From: Salmonirosea aquatica
GTDB lineage: Bacteria > Bacteroidota > Bacteroidia > Cytophagales > Spirosomataceae
Direction of reading: 5' to 3'
Length of the DNA: 64,000 nucleotides
Assembly (NCBI RefSeq): GCF_009296315.1
Contig: NZ_WHLY01000004.1
Span: 124,001 to 188,000, forward strand
Below are positions 7,867-16,542 of this stretch, piece by piece. Under the pieces are notes generated by a model. That model did not search any database and was not told where the DNA came from. It saw nothing but the letters and a program-made list of their open reading frames with translations. The first letter of the stretch is position 1. The number at the start of each line of letters is the position of its first letter. Both the position numbers and the translations under genes were made by a program.

Positions 7867-8047
7867 ATGGTACGGAACTACCTTAAGATCGCCTGGAGGA
7901 ACCTTGCAAGGCACAGCTCCATTTCGCTTATTCAGGTTTTCGGCATGGGCGGGTGGGTTGGCCGTGGGCATCGCGCTGCTGACGGTGAGTTTTCAGAGCG
8001 TGAAAGCAGCAATGACGAATCCGGTGAAGTCGCTGAGGAGCGAGTAG
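7867..8047 (+). pseudogene. internally deleted MacB/FtsX-type permease
   Basis: From the ATG at 7867 about 26 codons match the typical permease N-terminus (MVRNYLKIAWRNLARHSSIS). In another frame, the next ~35 codons up to the TAG at 8045-8047 match the C-terminus (GIALLTVSFQSVKAAMTNPV), almost identical to the end of the intact permease that follows. Some 750 codons between them are missing, so this is a deletion remnant of a former tandem permease. Confidence 0.65.
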
Positions 8048-8103
8048 GCTTCTTCCAAACGACCTTTAATGACTATTTTTCCTATCCAAATAGTACAAGA
8101 GTT

Positions 8104-10512
8104 ATGCTTTTCAACTACTTCAAAATCGCTTGGCGGCATCTGTATCAGAACCGACTGTTGAATTTTATTGGTATCGGGGGCTTGGCGACGGGGCTGGCCG
8201 TCACATTGCTAATTGTGCTATACATCGCGCATGAATACAGCTACGACCGCTTCCATCGCAATGCCGACCGGATCGTTAAGGTGGAATTGAAACATACCGA
8301 CACGACCACGACGTACTCGATCCCCTGGATGTCGTATCGGTTTGGCGAAGCGGTTAAAAACGCCAGTCCGGAAGTGGAGTCTTTTGCCCGTTTCAGTTCG
8401 GGAGGTACCCGCAGTATGACGGTGCAGAGTGATGAAGGCCATCAGTTCTATGAGACTAATTTTGCTTTCGCCGATACGGGTTTCGTGCGGATGTTCGACT
8501 TTCCCTTTGTAGCGGGAGATCCCGCCACGGCTTTGAGCCGCCCGGCGACCCTGCTCCTTACCGAGCGCATGGCCCGTAAATATTTTGGCTCTGCCAATCC
8601 GCTTGGCAGAACGATCGAATATACCAGTCGTGACAATACCAAATTTCTTTTCGAGGTGACGGGCGTATTGCGGGATCCGCCGCCCAACTCGACCATTCAG
8701 TTCGGCTTCTTGGCGCAACTCGACGCTGTTCGCGCCATCGACCGGGAAGAGTACGGCGAGGGGTTTGACAAAATCAAGGACGAGGTTGGAGCGGGCGGAC
8801 GCTACGACACCTACCTGCTGCTCCGTGCCGGTGCTTCGGCAAAAAAGGTGGCGGCCCATATACCGGCCCTACTGACCACACCGAAAGAGGGCCTTGATCC
8901 CAATGACAACTATTATCTGTACCCATTGGCCGATATGCACCTCGAAGTCGGGTTAGCCTATTCCAAGAATCGAATGGCGCTTTTCGGGGTATTAGCGGTT
9001 TTTGTCCTCGTTTTGGCCCTCATCAACTTTGTTAATCTGGCCACCGCCCGCTCGGTCAATCGGGCCAAGGAAGTTTCTGTCAGGAAAGTAGTCGGAGCCA
9101 CGCGCAAATCGCTCATTGCCCAGTTCTATACCGACTCCTCCCTGCAGGTTGTCCTTGCTTTTTGTTTGGCGGGGCTACTTTTTGTACTTTTTCAACCTTT
9201 CTTTTACGATATTTTACAACTTTCCTTCGATCCGGCATTTCTGTGCAATGCTTTTTTTCTGATGCCCACCTTACTGCTTTTTCTGATTTGTATCCTGCTA
9301 TCGGGAGGATACCCGGCCCTGTTGCTTTCGGGTTTTTCGCCAATTTTCGGCTTGAAGGGTAAAGCAAACCCATCGCAAGGTACCGCGCAGCTACGGGCGG
9401 GACTCACCGTCTTCCAGTTTGTCGTGTCGGTGACCCTCATTATCGGGGCCATCGTCGTCAAGCTGCAGTTGAACCTGTTTTTGAACAAGGATGTGGGTAT
9501 CAGCCGGAGCCGGGTCGTGACGGTGCCCCTCAACCGCGAGGAAGGCATGGATAAGCACTACGCCGCCATCCGCCGGGAAATAAGCCAATTGCCGGGGGTG
9601 GAAAAGGTAACGGCTTCCTCGTTGGTCATGTACGACCATTATATGAACAGTTGGAATATCAAGCGCCTCGACCAGCCGAAGGAGGTTTCCGTCAACACCT
9701 TTGCCGTCGATGAAGAATTCATACCGACCCTGCAAATCAAGTGGCTGGTTCCCCCGCGCCCGACGAAAGGGCTTTCCACATCCGGGCAAATCGTCATCAA
9801 TGAGAGGGCCGCCCGTGAGTTGGGCCTCAACGCGCGGAATTACCAGCAGACACTCGATTTGGGCGATGGGACAAGAAAGGAAGTGGTGGGTATTATGAAG
9901 GATTTCAACTACATGTCGCTTGAAAGAGACATCAAGCCCATGGCTATGTATATCGGCAGCGACACCACCTTTCGCGATTATCTGTACGTCAAATTGACCA
10001 GAAATGCGCCCATCGAGAAAACCATGGCCGGAATGGGCCATGTTTATGACCGCTATAAAACCGAACACCCGTTCGAATACGCCTTTTTAGAGGAGGTTTA
10101 CCAACGGTTATATGAGATTCAAGGCAATACGAGCCGCATGATCGTAGCCCTTACCGGATTAGCCATTTTCATCGCCTGCCTCGGCCTATTCGGCCTCGCC
10201 ACCTTCACCGCCGAGCAGCGCACCAAGGAAATCGGCGTACGAAAGGTACTGGGTGCATCCGTAGCCAGTATCGTCACGCTGCTTTCCAAAGATTTCCTGA
10301 AACTGGTGCTGATTGCCATCGTCATCGCCTCGCCGATCGCCTGGTGGATTACCGGCAAGTGGCTGGAGGAATTCGCCTATCGGGTGGACGTCGCCTGGTG
10401 GGTATTCATCCTGGCGGGCACCCTGGCCCTGGGAATAGCCCTGTTGACGGTCAGTTTCCAGAGTGTGAGGGCGGCTTTGACGAATCCCGCCAGGAGCTTG
10501 CGCAGCGAATAA
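8104..10512 (+). CDS. MacB/FtsX-type ABC transporter permease
   Basis: An 802-residue permease of the Bacteroidota type: N-terminal membrane span (GIGGLATGLAVTLLIVLYIA, about 21-40), a periplasmic MacB-like domain (about 45-280), three spans ending in the first FtsX domain (about 290-430), a second periplasmic domain (about 450-680), and a C-terminal FtsX domain with TAEQRTKEIGVRKVLGAS. The ATG at 8104 was chosen because the open frame upstream only continues into the deleted relic. No ATPase gene is adjacent, which is usual for this family. It probably exports a peptide, lipid or antimicrobial compound; the substrate is unknown. Confidence 0.8.
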   Translation: MLFNYFKIAWRHLYQNRLLNFIGIGGLATGLAVTLLIVLYIAHEYSYDRFHRNADRIVKVELKHTDTTTTYSIPWMSYRFGEAVKNASPEVESFARFSSGGTRSMTVQSDEGHQFYETNFAFADTGFVRMFDFPFVAGDPATALSRPATLLLTERMARKYFGSANPLGRTIEYTSRDNTKFLFEVTGVLRDPPPNSTIQFGFLAQLDAVRAIDREEYGEGFDKIKDEVGAGGRYDTYLLLRAGASAKKVAAHIPALLTTPKEGLDPNDNYYLYPLADMHLEVGLAYSKNRMALFGVLAVFVLVLALINFVNLATARSVNRAKEVSVRKVVGATRKSLIAQFYTDSSLQVVLAFCLAGLLFVLFQPFFYDILQLSFDPAFLCNAFFLMPTLLLFLICILLSGGYPALLLSGFSPIFGLKGKANPSQGTAQLRAGLTVFQFVVSVTLIIGAIVVKLQLNLFLNKDVGISRSRVVTVPLNREEGMDKHYAAIRREISQLPGVEKVTASSLVMYDHYMNSWNIKRLDQPKEVSVNTFAVDEEFIPTLQIKWLVPPRPTKGLSTSGQIVINERAARELGLNARNYQQTLDLGDGTRKEVVGIMKDFNYMSLERDIKPMAMYIGSDTTFRDYLYVKLTRNAPIEKTMAGMGHVYDRYKTEHPFEYAFLEEVYQRLYEIQGNTSRMIVALTGLAIFIACLGLFGLATFTAEQRTKEIGVRKVLGASVASIVTLLSKDFLKLVLIAIVIASPIAWWITGKWLEEFAYRVDVAWWVFILAGTLALGIALLTVSFQSVRAALTNPARSLRSE

Positions 10513-10515
10513 GCC

Positions 10516-10982
10516 ATGAGACCCCATCCCCCACGCATGGCCGACCGGCAGCCGGAAGGGCTGGTGGCCCCGCAGCTGCTGGAATCCCTGCTGGGCGAGC
10601 TGCACGAGGAATTCGACTACCAGGTCGGACGGGTTGGTAAAAAACGGGCCCGCTGGCGCCACTGGCGCGGGTGCTGGGCTTTCTCAGGCCCCGCTTCATC
10701 CGCCGACCCAAGTCTATTTATTCATTTCCAAACACGACCGATAGGCTACGCAATTATCTGACCGTCGCTTTTCGAAATCTGTGGCGACACTAGGCTTGCA
10801 CAGCGATCAACATGGTTGGCTTGGCCGTAGGGCTGGCCACCTGCCTGCTGATTGGCCTCTCCGTGCTCCACGAATTGAGCTACGGTCGCTATCACGTCCA
10901 CGCCGACCGCATCTGCCGAATGACCTTGTACGGCCATGTGGATGAAAAAGACATGCAACTGGCCTATGCTATCCCATTCTGA
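10516..10982 (+). pseudogene. truncated permease with prefix domain
   Basis: The first 50 codons match the cytoplasmic prefix domain found before some Bacteroidota FtsX permeases (LLESLLGELHEEFDYQVGRV). At the G-run 10669-10671 the frame shifts by one base, after which LGFLRPRFIRR and NYLTVAFRNLWRH continue. An in-frame TAG at 10791-10793 follows, then the first membrane span (INMVGLAVGLATCLLIGL) and LHELSYGRYHVHADRI, ending at a TGA at 10980. The remaining ~650 codons are absent. It starts 3 bp after the intact permease, so it was once part of the same cluster. Confidence 0.7.
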
Positions 10983-11146
10983 TTTTTCTGCGGAGAGGGA
11001 CTTTCACCCGGCGTCAAGACCGTCTGATCTATTTCACCCTCTGCATTTCCTTTGCTCCTCTATGTTTAATTCACTTTGGCAATTTCAGCACATTTCCCCA
11101 TCCACCTTTCCCCTACTTTTGAATGAACTATTGACTCATCCAATTT

Positions 11147-11524
11147 ATGAAATCCATCTCGCCCAATATCTTCGTCAATGACTTACAAGCAACCATCACC
11201 TTTTACACCAAACTCGGCTTTACAGTAGCCGATGAAGTGACTACTCCCGAAGGCGAAAAAGTATTTGCCCTGATGACCAACGGAAGTGTCACCTTCCTGT
11301 TTCAGATCTTTGCCGGCATTGATGGCAAGCACCCGATGGTGAGTCGTGCCGACGGAGGATCGCTTTTGTTGTACATCAGGGTGGATAACATCCGTCAGTA
11401 TTATGATTCTGTCAAAGAACACGTGACCGTGCTCACCGGCCTGGAGAAAACCTTCTATGGTGCTACTGAATTTTCGCTCTGCGACAATAACAATTACCTG
11501 CTGACTATCGCAGAGCATGACTAA
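11147..11524 (+). CDS. VOC (glyoxalase/bleomycin resistance) family protein
   Basis: A 125-residue single VOC domain with beta-alpha-beta-beta-beta repeats: SPNIFVNDLQATITFYTKLG at the start, a central EKVFALMTNGSVTFLFQ sheet and a final TEFSLCDNNNYLLTIAE strand. Such proteins act as metal-dependent lyases, dioxygenases or drug-binding proteins; with no complete metal-ligand set evident, the activity is open. Its stop overlaps the start of the next gene by 8 bp, so the two are translationally coupled and probably functionally linked. Confidence 0.75.
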   Translation: MKSISPNIFVNDLQATITFYTKLGFTVADEVTTPEGEKVFALMTNGSVTFLFQIFAGIDGKHPMVSRADGGSLLLYIRVDNIRQYYDSVKEHVTVLTGLEKTFYGATEFSLCDNNNYLLTIAEHD

Positions 11525-12365
11525 AGAGGGACTCAATCCGCTGCAAGTGACACCCGCAGAAGTCAAAAAGCTGCGCGCGCTGAAAATCAAGAAGAGCGAA
11601 ATGCACCTGCACGACCTAGGGGTATTGCAGGAGTTGCTTGGTACTTCACGGATCAGGGCGATGGAGCTGTCTGCGCTATCCGAGTTTCAAAGTCTCCCCT
11701 CAGTCGGGATACGCTTCGCGCATGACCTGATCGGGATGGGGTATTATTGCCTACACGACCTGAAGGGAAAGGACGGGGCAAAGCTCACCGATCAATACGA
11801 ATTGCAAAAAGGGGTATGGACAGACCCATGTGTTGAAGACCAGTTTCGGCTTGTGGTGCATTTTGCCAACCACCCAAACAGCAGACTCAACTGGTGGGAC
11901 TTCACTCCCGAGCGCAAAGCCTTCCGCGAAAAGAATGGCTATCCTCCCACGCGGCCGAAGAGGCCCTGGTTTGAGTCACCTCAATTCCAAACGGGCAAAC
12001 GAATACCGGCCACCCACGAGGCCACCCAAAAAGACCTGCATGAAAAACTGAAACTCGCCTTGGCGTACATGACCAAACATGCCGAAGAAAGAATCACCGT
12101 CGCTCAACTGGCTGACCTGGCACACCTCTCCCCATATCATTTCATCCGCTGCTTCCGCAGTGCCTACGAACTGACACCACTGCAATACCTCACGCGGCTA
12201 CGGTTAAAGCAAGCGTCTTTACTGTTAAAGAAATCAGATGCCACCCTAGGCCACATCGTTCCCCAATGTGGCTTTGAGAACGAGAGTGCTTTCATACGCT
12301 TGTTCAAAAAAGAATTCAGGATGACACCAATGGCTTACCGGAAGGAGTTTGGGAAGAAGAAGTGA
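11517..12365 (+). CDS. helix-hairpin-helix / AraC-type regulator fusion
   Basis: A 282-residue protein. Residues ~1-100 match the pathogenicity-locus (Cdd1-like) helix-hairpin-helix region (LQELLGTSRIRAMELSAL, LPSVGIRFAHDLIGMGYYCL). Residues ~175-280 are a typical AraC DNA-binding domain with two HTH motifs (ITVAQLADLAHLSPYHFIRC and CGFENESAFIRLFKKEF). A cytoplasmic transcription factor is likely, with the HhH part replacing the usual ligand domain. It overlaps the upstream VOC gene by 8 bp, so it may respond to the same compound. Confidence 0.75.
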   Translation: MTKEGLNPLQVTPAEVKKLRALKIKKSEMHLHDLGVLQELLGTSRIRAMELSALSEFQSLPSVGIRFAHDLIGMGYYCLHDLKGKDGAKLTDQYELQKGVWTDPCVEDQFRLVVHFANHPNSRLNWWDFTPERKAFREKNGYPPTRPKRPWFESPQFQTGKRIPATHEATQKDLHEKLKLALAYMTKHAEERITVAQLADLAHLSPYHFIRCFRSAYELTPLQYLTRLRLKQASLLLKKSDATLGHIVPQCGFENESAFIRLFKKEFRMTPMAYRKEFGKKK

Positions 12366-12410
12366 GCCTGCATTCGACTCTGTGTATCTCCCAGAAATAG
12401 CTTGACAGAT

Positions 12411-12665
12411 TTAACACCCATTTAGGGTGACCAATATACTTTCCTTTTCTTGTATTTTTTCCATACTCCGGGGTTTGCGTTTCCGCCATCGGCGCCCTAA
12501 TTCGCCCTCCATTTGGTGAGCCTGAGCAGGGGTGTGATAGTTGCAACCACCGTGAGGACGCAGGTCATTATATTTAACAATGGCCTGACAAATGGCTTCT
12601 TCAGCTGCTTCAAATGTAAAAAATTCCCGGTTTCCTAGCATGCTCTCTTTGATCGAGTACATCAA
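12411..12665 (-). pseudogene. IS3-family transposase C-terminal fragment
   Basis: About 84 codons on the minus strand match the C-terminal end of an IS3-type transposase (OrfB, rve integrase core), with the hallmark KYNDLRPHGGCNYHTPAQAH segment containing the conserved N..RPH....TP.. pattern. The catalytic DDE residues upstream are missing, and the fragment stops abutting a MITE-like repeat at 12667. A non-functional insertion-sequence remnant. Confidence 0.65.
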
Positions 12666-12666
12666 T

Positions 12667-12805
12667 GGAGACCATCAAAAAGTTTGGGGCAGTTAAGAGG
12701 CTGTCAGGACGGGCTGCTCCGTAACTTGGCGAAAGCCTGGATACCATTGTTACTAAGCATCTATTGCCCCGCAACGGCGAACCGTCACACTTTTTGATGC
12801 TCTCC
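12667..12805. repeat. MITE-like repeat, copy A (139 bp)
   Basis: Near-perfect 20-bp terminal inverted repeats: GGAGACCATCAAAAAGTTTG (12667-12686) pairs with CACACTTTTTGATGCTCTCC (12786-12805) at 18 of 20 positions. The interior contains CGGGCTGCTCCGTAACTTGG and TTGCCCCGCAACGG, which recur in the copies near 14.8 kb and 44.4 kb. It has no coding capacity and directly abuts the transposase remnant. It resembles a small non-autonomous element or a REP-like repeat. Confidence 0.55.
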
Positions 12806-13030
12806 ACCATCATGTCTTCCCCGTACCTATTTAAAGTGGATGGCCACCGTGCGTAAAATAGATGGTCCTAAATCGGTTTGATGGCTGGGTGATCAAGTGA
12901 GGTGCCAATCATAGCCACTTCAGGAACCATCATAGTCTCCGACCTCTTCATAATTCCTGACGCTTAGAAAATACATTAGTCAAAAGTAAATAATAAATTT
13001 TGTGGAAGATCAAATCTACATATCTTTACA

Positions 13031-13056
13031 ATTAAGATATATAAGTATTAAGATAT
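13031..13056 (+). promoter_or_regulatory. ATTAAGATAT direct repeat before marR-like gene
   Basis: ATTAAGATAT occurs at 13031-13040 and again at 13047-13056, 16 bp apart, just before the MarR start codon. An AT-rich direct repeat in this place could be the regulator's own operator; this is inferred from position only. Confidence 0.3.
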
Positions 13057-13061
13057 CCATT

Positions 13062-13526
13062 ATGCTAGCAAACGATTTGACCGAATCGCTCACCGACTTA
13101 GGAAAACGATTTTCCGATGCGACGATCCACATGCACGAAGCGATTGCCCAAAAGGCGGAACTCTCAGGTGCCGACCATAAGTACTTGAATTTTTTGATCC
13201 AGTCCGGTCCCCTGACGGCCGGCGATTTGGCCAAAGTAACGGGTCTGACCACCGGAGCAATTACCAGTGTCATTGACCGTCTGGAGAATAAAGGCCTGGT
13301 GAAGCGGGAATTTCTTCAAAACGACAGGCGAAAAGTGATGATCGTTGCCGATGTCGAAAAGGCCCAAACCCTACTTGGCCCCTCCTTTCAACTGGTGAAA
13401 GAGAAAATTTTAAGCCTGGTGTTAGATCTTACCGACCAAGAGGCTATCACGGTGAAGAACTTCCTCAACAACGCCATCCATGCAATGCAGGAAATCACCT
13501 TTAGCCTAAGAAGCGATGAAAAATAA
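13062..13526 (+). CDS. MarR-family transcriptional regulator
   Basis: The ATG at 13062 was chosen because the 20 codons upstream in the open frame are AT-rich leader containing the direct repeat. The 154-residue protein has the winged-helix core of MarR: recognition region GPLTAGDLAKVTGLTTGAIT (about 52-71), wing RLENKGLVKREFLQNDRRKV (about 75-94), and a C-terminal dimerisation helix. It likely represses the downstream genes or itself in response to a small molecule. The following small ORF overlaps its 3' end by 11 bp. Confidence 0.8.
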   Translation: MLANDLTESLTDLGKRFSDATIHMHEAIAQKAELSGADHKYLNFLIQSGPLTAGDLAKVTGLTTGAITSVIDRLENKGLVKREFLQNDRRKVMIVADVEKAQTLLGPSFQLVKEKILSLVLDLTDQEAITVKNFLNNAIHAMQEITFSLRSDEK

Positions 13527-13698
13527 GATCCTGCTACTGGTAATACTGAGTCTGTTCCCGATAGACTTGATCGCAGTCCAACCAAAACAAGCCCCGCAGC
13601 ATGTCAGCCTGAAGCGCGCCTCCGATCTGTCAGCAGCTGGTCCGCCACTTGGGTACGCTCAGACCGGATACGGGCTCTATCTCTCATTAGCCAATTAA
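13516..13698 (+). CDS. possible small exported peptide
   Basis: A 60-codon frame overlapping the MarR stop by 11 bp. It begins with a signal-like hydrophobic stretch (MKNKILLLVILSLFPIDLIA) and has no recognised domain afterwards. It lies 3 bp before the next gene, which fits an operon, but its composition is not strongly coding-like. It may be a chance frame. Confidence 0.25.
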   Translation: MKNKILLLVILSLFPIDLIAVQPKQAPQHVSLKRASDLSAAGPPLGYAQTGYGLYLSLAN

Positions 13699-13701
13699 AC
13701 C

Positions 13702-14700
13702 ATGGAACCTACCACGCAAGGTCAGGCGATGAGCGCCTTGGCTCACGGATACCTGAACCGCGCCGGGCTTGCTTTGATCATCACTATCCTGGCTTACTTT
13801 TTACTGAACGGAGCGCAGGTATTTGAAACGGCCGTTCTGGTGCCAAAATGGACGGCTAAACCGCCAGCCTCCCTGTCCGTTTTGCAGGGCCTTCATGCTC
13901 CGGATTTGAAGACATTTTGGATTGTGGCCCACTCAATTCACGAGATTACATTCCTGATCGCTATTGTATTCTGCTGGCAGCTTCCGGCCATCCGGAACAC
14001 CTTACTGCTCATTTTGATGCTGCATGTGGCCGTTCGGGTATGGACAATCGTCTATTTCGCCCCCAACATCATGACCTTGCAAAAAGCGGATACCGACCTG
14101 GCCTCGCCAGAACTCCTGGCTGCGGTGGGGCGGTGGCGCAGTCTTAATTACGTCCGGGTTACGGCCTTCGTGGGCCTATCAATCTGGACTGCCGGGCTGC
14201 TGGCCAACTTCCAGCGCGAGCCTTTGTTAAACCAATCAACCCCTAAACAATTTACTTCCATGGATCAGCGATTTAGTGTCATTACCCTTGGCGTAGATAA
14301 TCTGCCCGCCCAGCTTGCCTTCTACAAAACGAAACTTGGTTGGGAATCAGTCGCCGAAAACAAAACGATCGTCTTCTTTAAGATGAATGGTTTTTTATTC
14401 AGCCTTTTGGACCGTAAAGCCCTGGCCGAAGGCTCCGGCGTCCAGGCTGAGGGGCAGGGATTTCGCTCCATCACCCTTTCGTACAACGTTTCGTCAACGG
14501 AGCAGGTTGATCAACTTCATGAACAGTTCAAAGCGAACGGGATTACGATCCTTAAAGCACCGACCGATACGCCATTTGGCGGATATTATTTCACCTTTGC
14601 CGACCTGGAGAACAACGTGCTGGAGGTTGCCTATAATCCCTATATCCCCCAGGATGATACCGGAAACATGCTTACCCACTATAATATAGACAATCTGTAG
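13702..14700 (+). CDS. four-span membrane protein fused to a VOC domain
   Basis: Residues 1-175 form four hydrophobic spans (about 21-40, 72-92, 99-120 and 153-170), resembling small integral membrane proteins of unknown function. Residues ~188-332 are a complete VOC domain (FSVITLGVDNLPAQLAFYKT to TFADLENNVLEVAYNP). The VOC part has its own ATG at 14260 and the linker reads like intergenic DNA. One extra C in ACCCCT just before it would create a stop (CCC TAA). The fusion may therefore be a one-base artefact joining two genes of the MarR operon. Confidence 0.6.
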   Translation: MEPTTQGQAMSALAHGYLNRAGLALIITILAYFLLNGAQVFETAVLVPKWTAKPPASLSVLQGLHAPDLKTFWIVAHSIHEITFLIAIVFCWQLPAIRNTLLLILMLHVAVRVWTIVYFAPNIMTLQKADTDLASPELLAAVGRWRSLNYVRVTAFVGLSIWTAGLLANFQREPLLNQSTPKQFTSMDQRFSVITLGVDNLPAQLAFYKTKLGWESVAENKTIVFFKMNGFLFSLLDRKALAEGSGVQAEGQGFRSITLSYNVSSTEQVDQLHEQFKANGITILKAPTDTPFGGYYFTFADLENNVLEVAYNPYIPQDDTGNMLTHYNIDNL

Positions 14701-15072
14701 CTGATAATCTGATGCATATTGGTTAGCTCAATAAATGTCCTTTGCCCCCTCAGATCGGCAGACTGACGCATGTCTAGGAGAGCATCAAAAAGTGTGGCCG
14801 CACGCCGCTGCGGGGCAACTGATTCTTTGATACCTTGAGAAGGATTTGAACGCCTTGTCATGAAAGCAAAAAATGTTATTCAGTCAGCTGTCGACGGTCC
14901 GTCCCACGTTGACGGGTATATTTAAAAAAGGTACACAAACCGTCATAACTTGACTGCGAGCCTTTCCAGTCGCCCTTGGAGCGAACAAATCACTCACCTC
15001 GCTCATTTAACAGCATCACCAGCCTGATTGTCTAGATACCTACTTCACGATATTCAAGCAGCATACACTATT
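14701..15072. other. intergenic stretch between modules
   Basis: No gene is visible. The segment holds the truncated repeat copy C at 14777-14840 and otherwise unstructured sequence. It separates the MarR/VOC module from the 3' end of the long minus-strand pectin operon. Confidence 0.4.
14777..14840 (-). repeat. MITE-like repeat, copy C (truncated)
   Basis: GGAGAGCATCAAAAAGTGTG at 14777-14796 equals the right terminal repeat of copy A in reverse complement. It continues through CCGCTGCGGGGCAACTGATT, which matches A's TTGCCCCGCAACGG block reversed, and then loses similarity near 14840. Only about half the element remains. Confidence 0.5.
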
Positions 15073-16514
15073 TTATTTTATCTCCAAAACTACCCGCTGA
15101 TACCTGGTCAGTGCCGGCGTGCCGTTATCCGTCACTTCGCATATGACGTGGATGGTTTTTCCTTTTTCTGCATCACCAGGCACCATAAAAGAAGCGTTCT
15201 GTTTTTCAGAATCACCGATTTTAACCGTTCCGTCGTACGAATCCGCCTCCTCGTATTGCCACCAGCGGTAGTTCAGCGAGTCTCCGTCCGGATCGGTGGT
15301 GCCTTTGGCACTCAGCTTGATTTTCGCACCGGGCCGGACTTTCCTATCTAGAGGATTCGCCAATACCACAATTGGTGGATGGTTTGCTTCGGCGTAAGGC
15401 TTTACGCACCAATCGGCCCGGGCGGCGAAATCGTTCTGAAGCGCTGGGGTCCATTGCCACATGGGTTTGAAGTACTCCCGTCGCTGGGCTTCCGTGACTT
15501 TCGAGCCCTCCCGCAGGCTGCTGCGACCCCAGCCGTTGCTGCCGTACCAGCGTCCTTTGGGGTACTCATAGCCAGCCTCCGGCACGGGGTCCAGCCAGGT
15601 GTTTTCGCGGACTTTCACGTAGCGACCGCCCCAACCGCCCCAATCCGGTGAATCCAGATTGCGCAGGCCCGTCACGATGGTATGCATGAAAGCAGGGGAA
15701 TCTCCTTCGGAGCGAAAATCACCTTCCTCAAATCCTTTCTCGCCTATTTCGTGCGCCTTGTAGGAAGCACAGAGAGGCCCGTGATTTTCCAGAATATTTT
15801 CCTTCATCCACGGCCCAGCGAAGTACTTGTGCATTTCCGCGGGTTGTGCTTGTTCCAGCGGTAGGCAATCGCCTCAAACTGGTCGGAAATAATAGTCAGT
15901 ATGTTGTACTTTCCCCAGTGCGGCCGGATGTAGGCCTGGTAGGTAGTGTCCTGCTCCCAAATAAAAAAGAAACGCATTTTATTGGCCACGTACGCCATTT
16001 TGTCGGGGTGTTGCTCTTCAATCGTTTTCAAGGCGCGGGCGATGGTATTGGTACCGCCCCAGGCCTGAAGCCAGACGGGCCGGTTGTCCGACTCGTCCAG
16101 AAGTACCTTCACGATGTGCTGCGAACCGGCCGTAATCGAGTCCATTTCTCCTTCGGTTTCCACGTTGCCCAGGAAGGTGTGCGCCCGCAGGTACTCCGGC
16201 GTGGGGTATCCTTTGTCGTGCTTTACCAGATTGGGGTACACCTTGGCGTACGCATCCAGGCTCGGGTCGATCCAGTCGTCCCCGGCCCAATGGTGTCCGT
16301 GCCAGTGGTACTGCGAACTCGAGGTGATGATCCCTTCGATGTCCCATTCATTGGCATAAAGCAGAAACCTGACCAGGGAACACTCGTCGTCGATCTCCCC
16401 GTCGCTGGTCACGATCACCCGGGTTTTCTCCGATGTACTTTGTTTTTGGGCAAACGCCTGGCTGTTAAGTCCAATTAGACTACACAGCCATAGTAATTTC
16501 AAATAGTGATTCAT
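15073..16514 (-). pseudogene. DUF1593 secreted hydrolase, frameshifted (copy 1)
   Basis: A tandem paralogue of the next gene upstream. Signal peptide MNHYLKLLWLCSLIGLNSQA from the ATG at 16514; the nucleoside-hydrolase-like Asp cluster reads TSDGEIDDE. At 15837-15838 the frame breaks: NPRK in the first frame versus MHKYFAGPWMKENILENHGP in the second. Restoring one G (CGCGGG) gives a continuous protein like copy 2 all the way to a PKD-like C-terminal domain (NHPPIVVL... TDPDGDSLNYRWWQ). It is either recently inactivated or misread in a G-run. Last gene of the minus-strand pectin operon. Confidence 0.75.
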
Positions 16515-16542
16515 TGTAATATCTAATCTATGGGTTTGATTT

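Noticed and set aside
9391-10068. 225-codon minus-strand frame inside the permease gene
   Set aside because: It is the antisense shadow of a well-supported permease; no homology of its own.
15846-16478. 210-codon plus-strand frame opposite DUF1593 copy 1
   Set aside because: Antisense shadow; the minus strand has a signal peptide and conserved Asp cluster.
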